NCBI GenBank assembly: GCA_005801395.1
Contig: SYDV01000400.1
Span: forward strand, 1 to 6,149
DNA: 6,149 nucleotides
DNA from: Planctomycetia bacterium
Lineage (GTDB): Bacteria; Planctomycetota; UBA11346
Reading direction: 5' to 3'
Shown: in pieces, positions 6,075 to 6,149 of the stretch
Layout: every line of letters starts with the position of its first letter
How positions within the stretch are numbered: the stretch's first letter is position 1
Program-made: the position numbers and the translations under genes
The notes under the pieces: generated by a model
Seen by the model: only the letters and a program-made list of their open reading frames with translations
What the model was told of the DNA's origin: nothing
Database searches by the model: none

Positions 6075-6149
6075 ATTACGATTATTTGCTATGTCATGTC
6101 CTTCCGTTTGATGATTTGTATACCAATTCCAGATCATAATTGCCGTAAT
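6075..6149. repeat. Imperfect inverted repeat running to the window edge
   Basis: ATTACGATTAT at 6075-6085 is matched in inverted orientation by ATAAT-TGC-CGTAAT at 6136-6149, with a three-base insertion (TGC) in the right arm and 50 bases between the arms. It lies in non-coding DNA just after the PAS-AraC stop. The right arm ends at the last base of the window, so its true length cannot be seen. It may be a binding site pair, a remnant or chance. No U-tract terminator is visible after this gene. Confidence 0.25.

Overview
The window looks like a sulfatase locus from a bacterium of the Planctomycetes-Verrucomicrobia-Lentisphaerae type. This is an inference from gene content: secreted sulfatases, a sulfatase fused to an FGE-sulfatase (SUMF1-like) domain, and a PAS-AraC regulator next to them. 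Nothing in the sequence fixes the species. GC looks moderate by eye. No RNA gene, CRISPR array or insertion sequence was seen.

Layout: 1-238 is non-coding, with short direct repeats and a 7-bp hairpin. At 239-1168 (minus) lies an AraC-family regulator with a cupin-like N-terminal sensor. The 1169-1424 gap holds that gene's ribosome binding site and a weak inverted repeat. From 5234 down to 1425 (minus) one reading frame of 1,270 codons encodes a secreted sulfatase, then an FGE-sulfatase domain, then a second sulfatase. It is interrupted by a single in-frame TAG at 3804-3806, inside the FGE-sulfatase domain. At 5304-6065 (plus), divergent from the sulfatase gene, lies a PAS-AraC regulator. The last 84 bases are non-coding and contain an imperfect inverted repeat that reaches the window edge.

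The most striking point is the interrupted three-domain protein. The two halves would be called separate sulfatase genes by default, but they share a frame, and together they complete one FGE-sulfatase domain with the TAG where the family usually has Tyr. The domain lacks the two catalytic cysteines of true formylglycine-generating enzymes. Both sulfatase domains keep the Cys to be converted to formylglycine, but lack the active-site His of the G-K-W-H motif.

Likely working model (inference): the PAS-AraC protein senses an intracellular signal and controls the divergent sulfatase gene. The sulfatase protein is exported to remove sulfate groups from a sulfated glycan or other ester. The cupin-AraC protein responds to a released product or a related sugar. 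With the TAG, only the first sulfatase would be made and exported unless the stop is read through.
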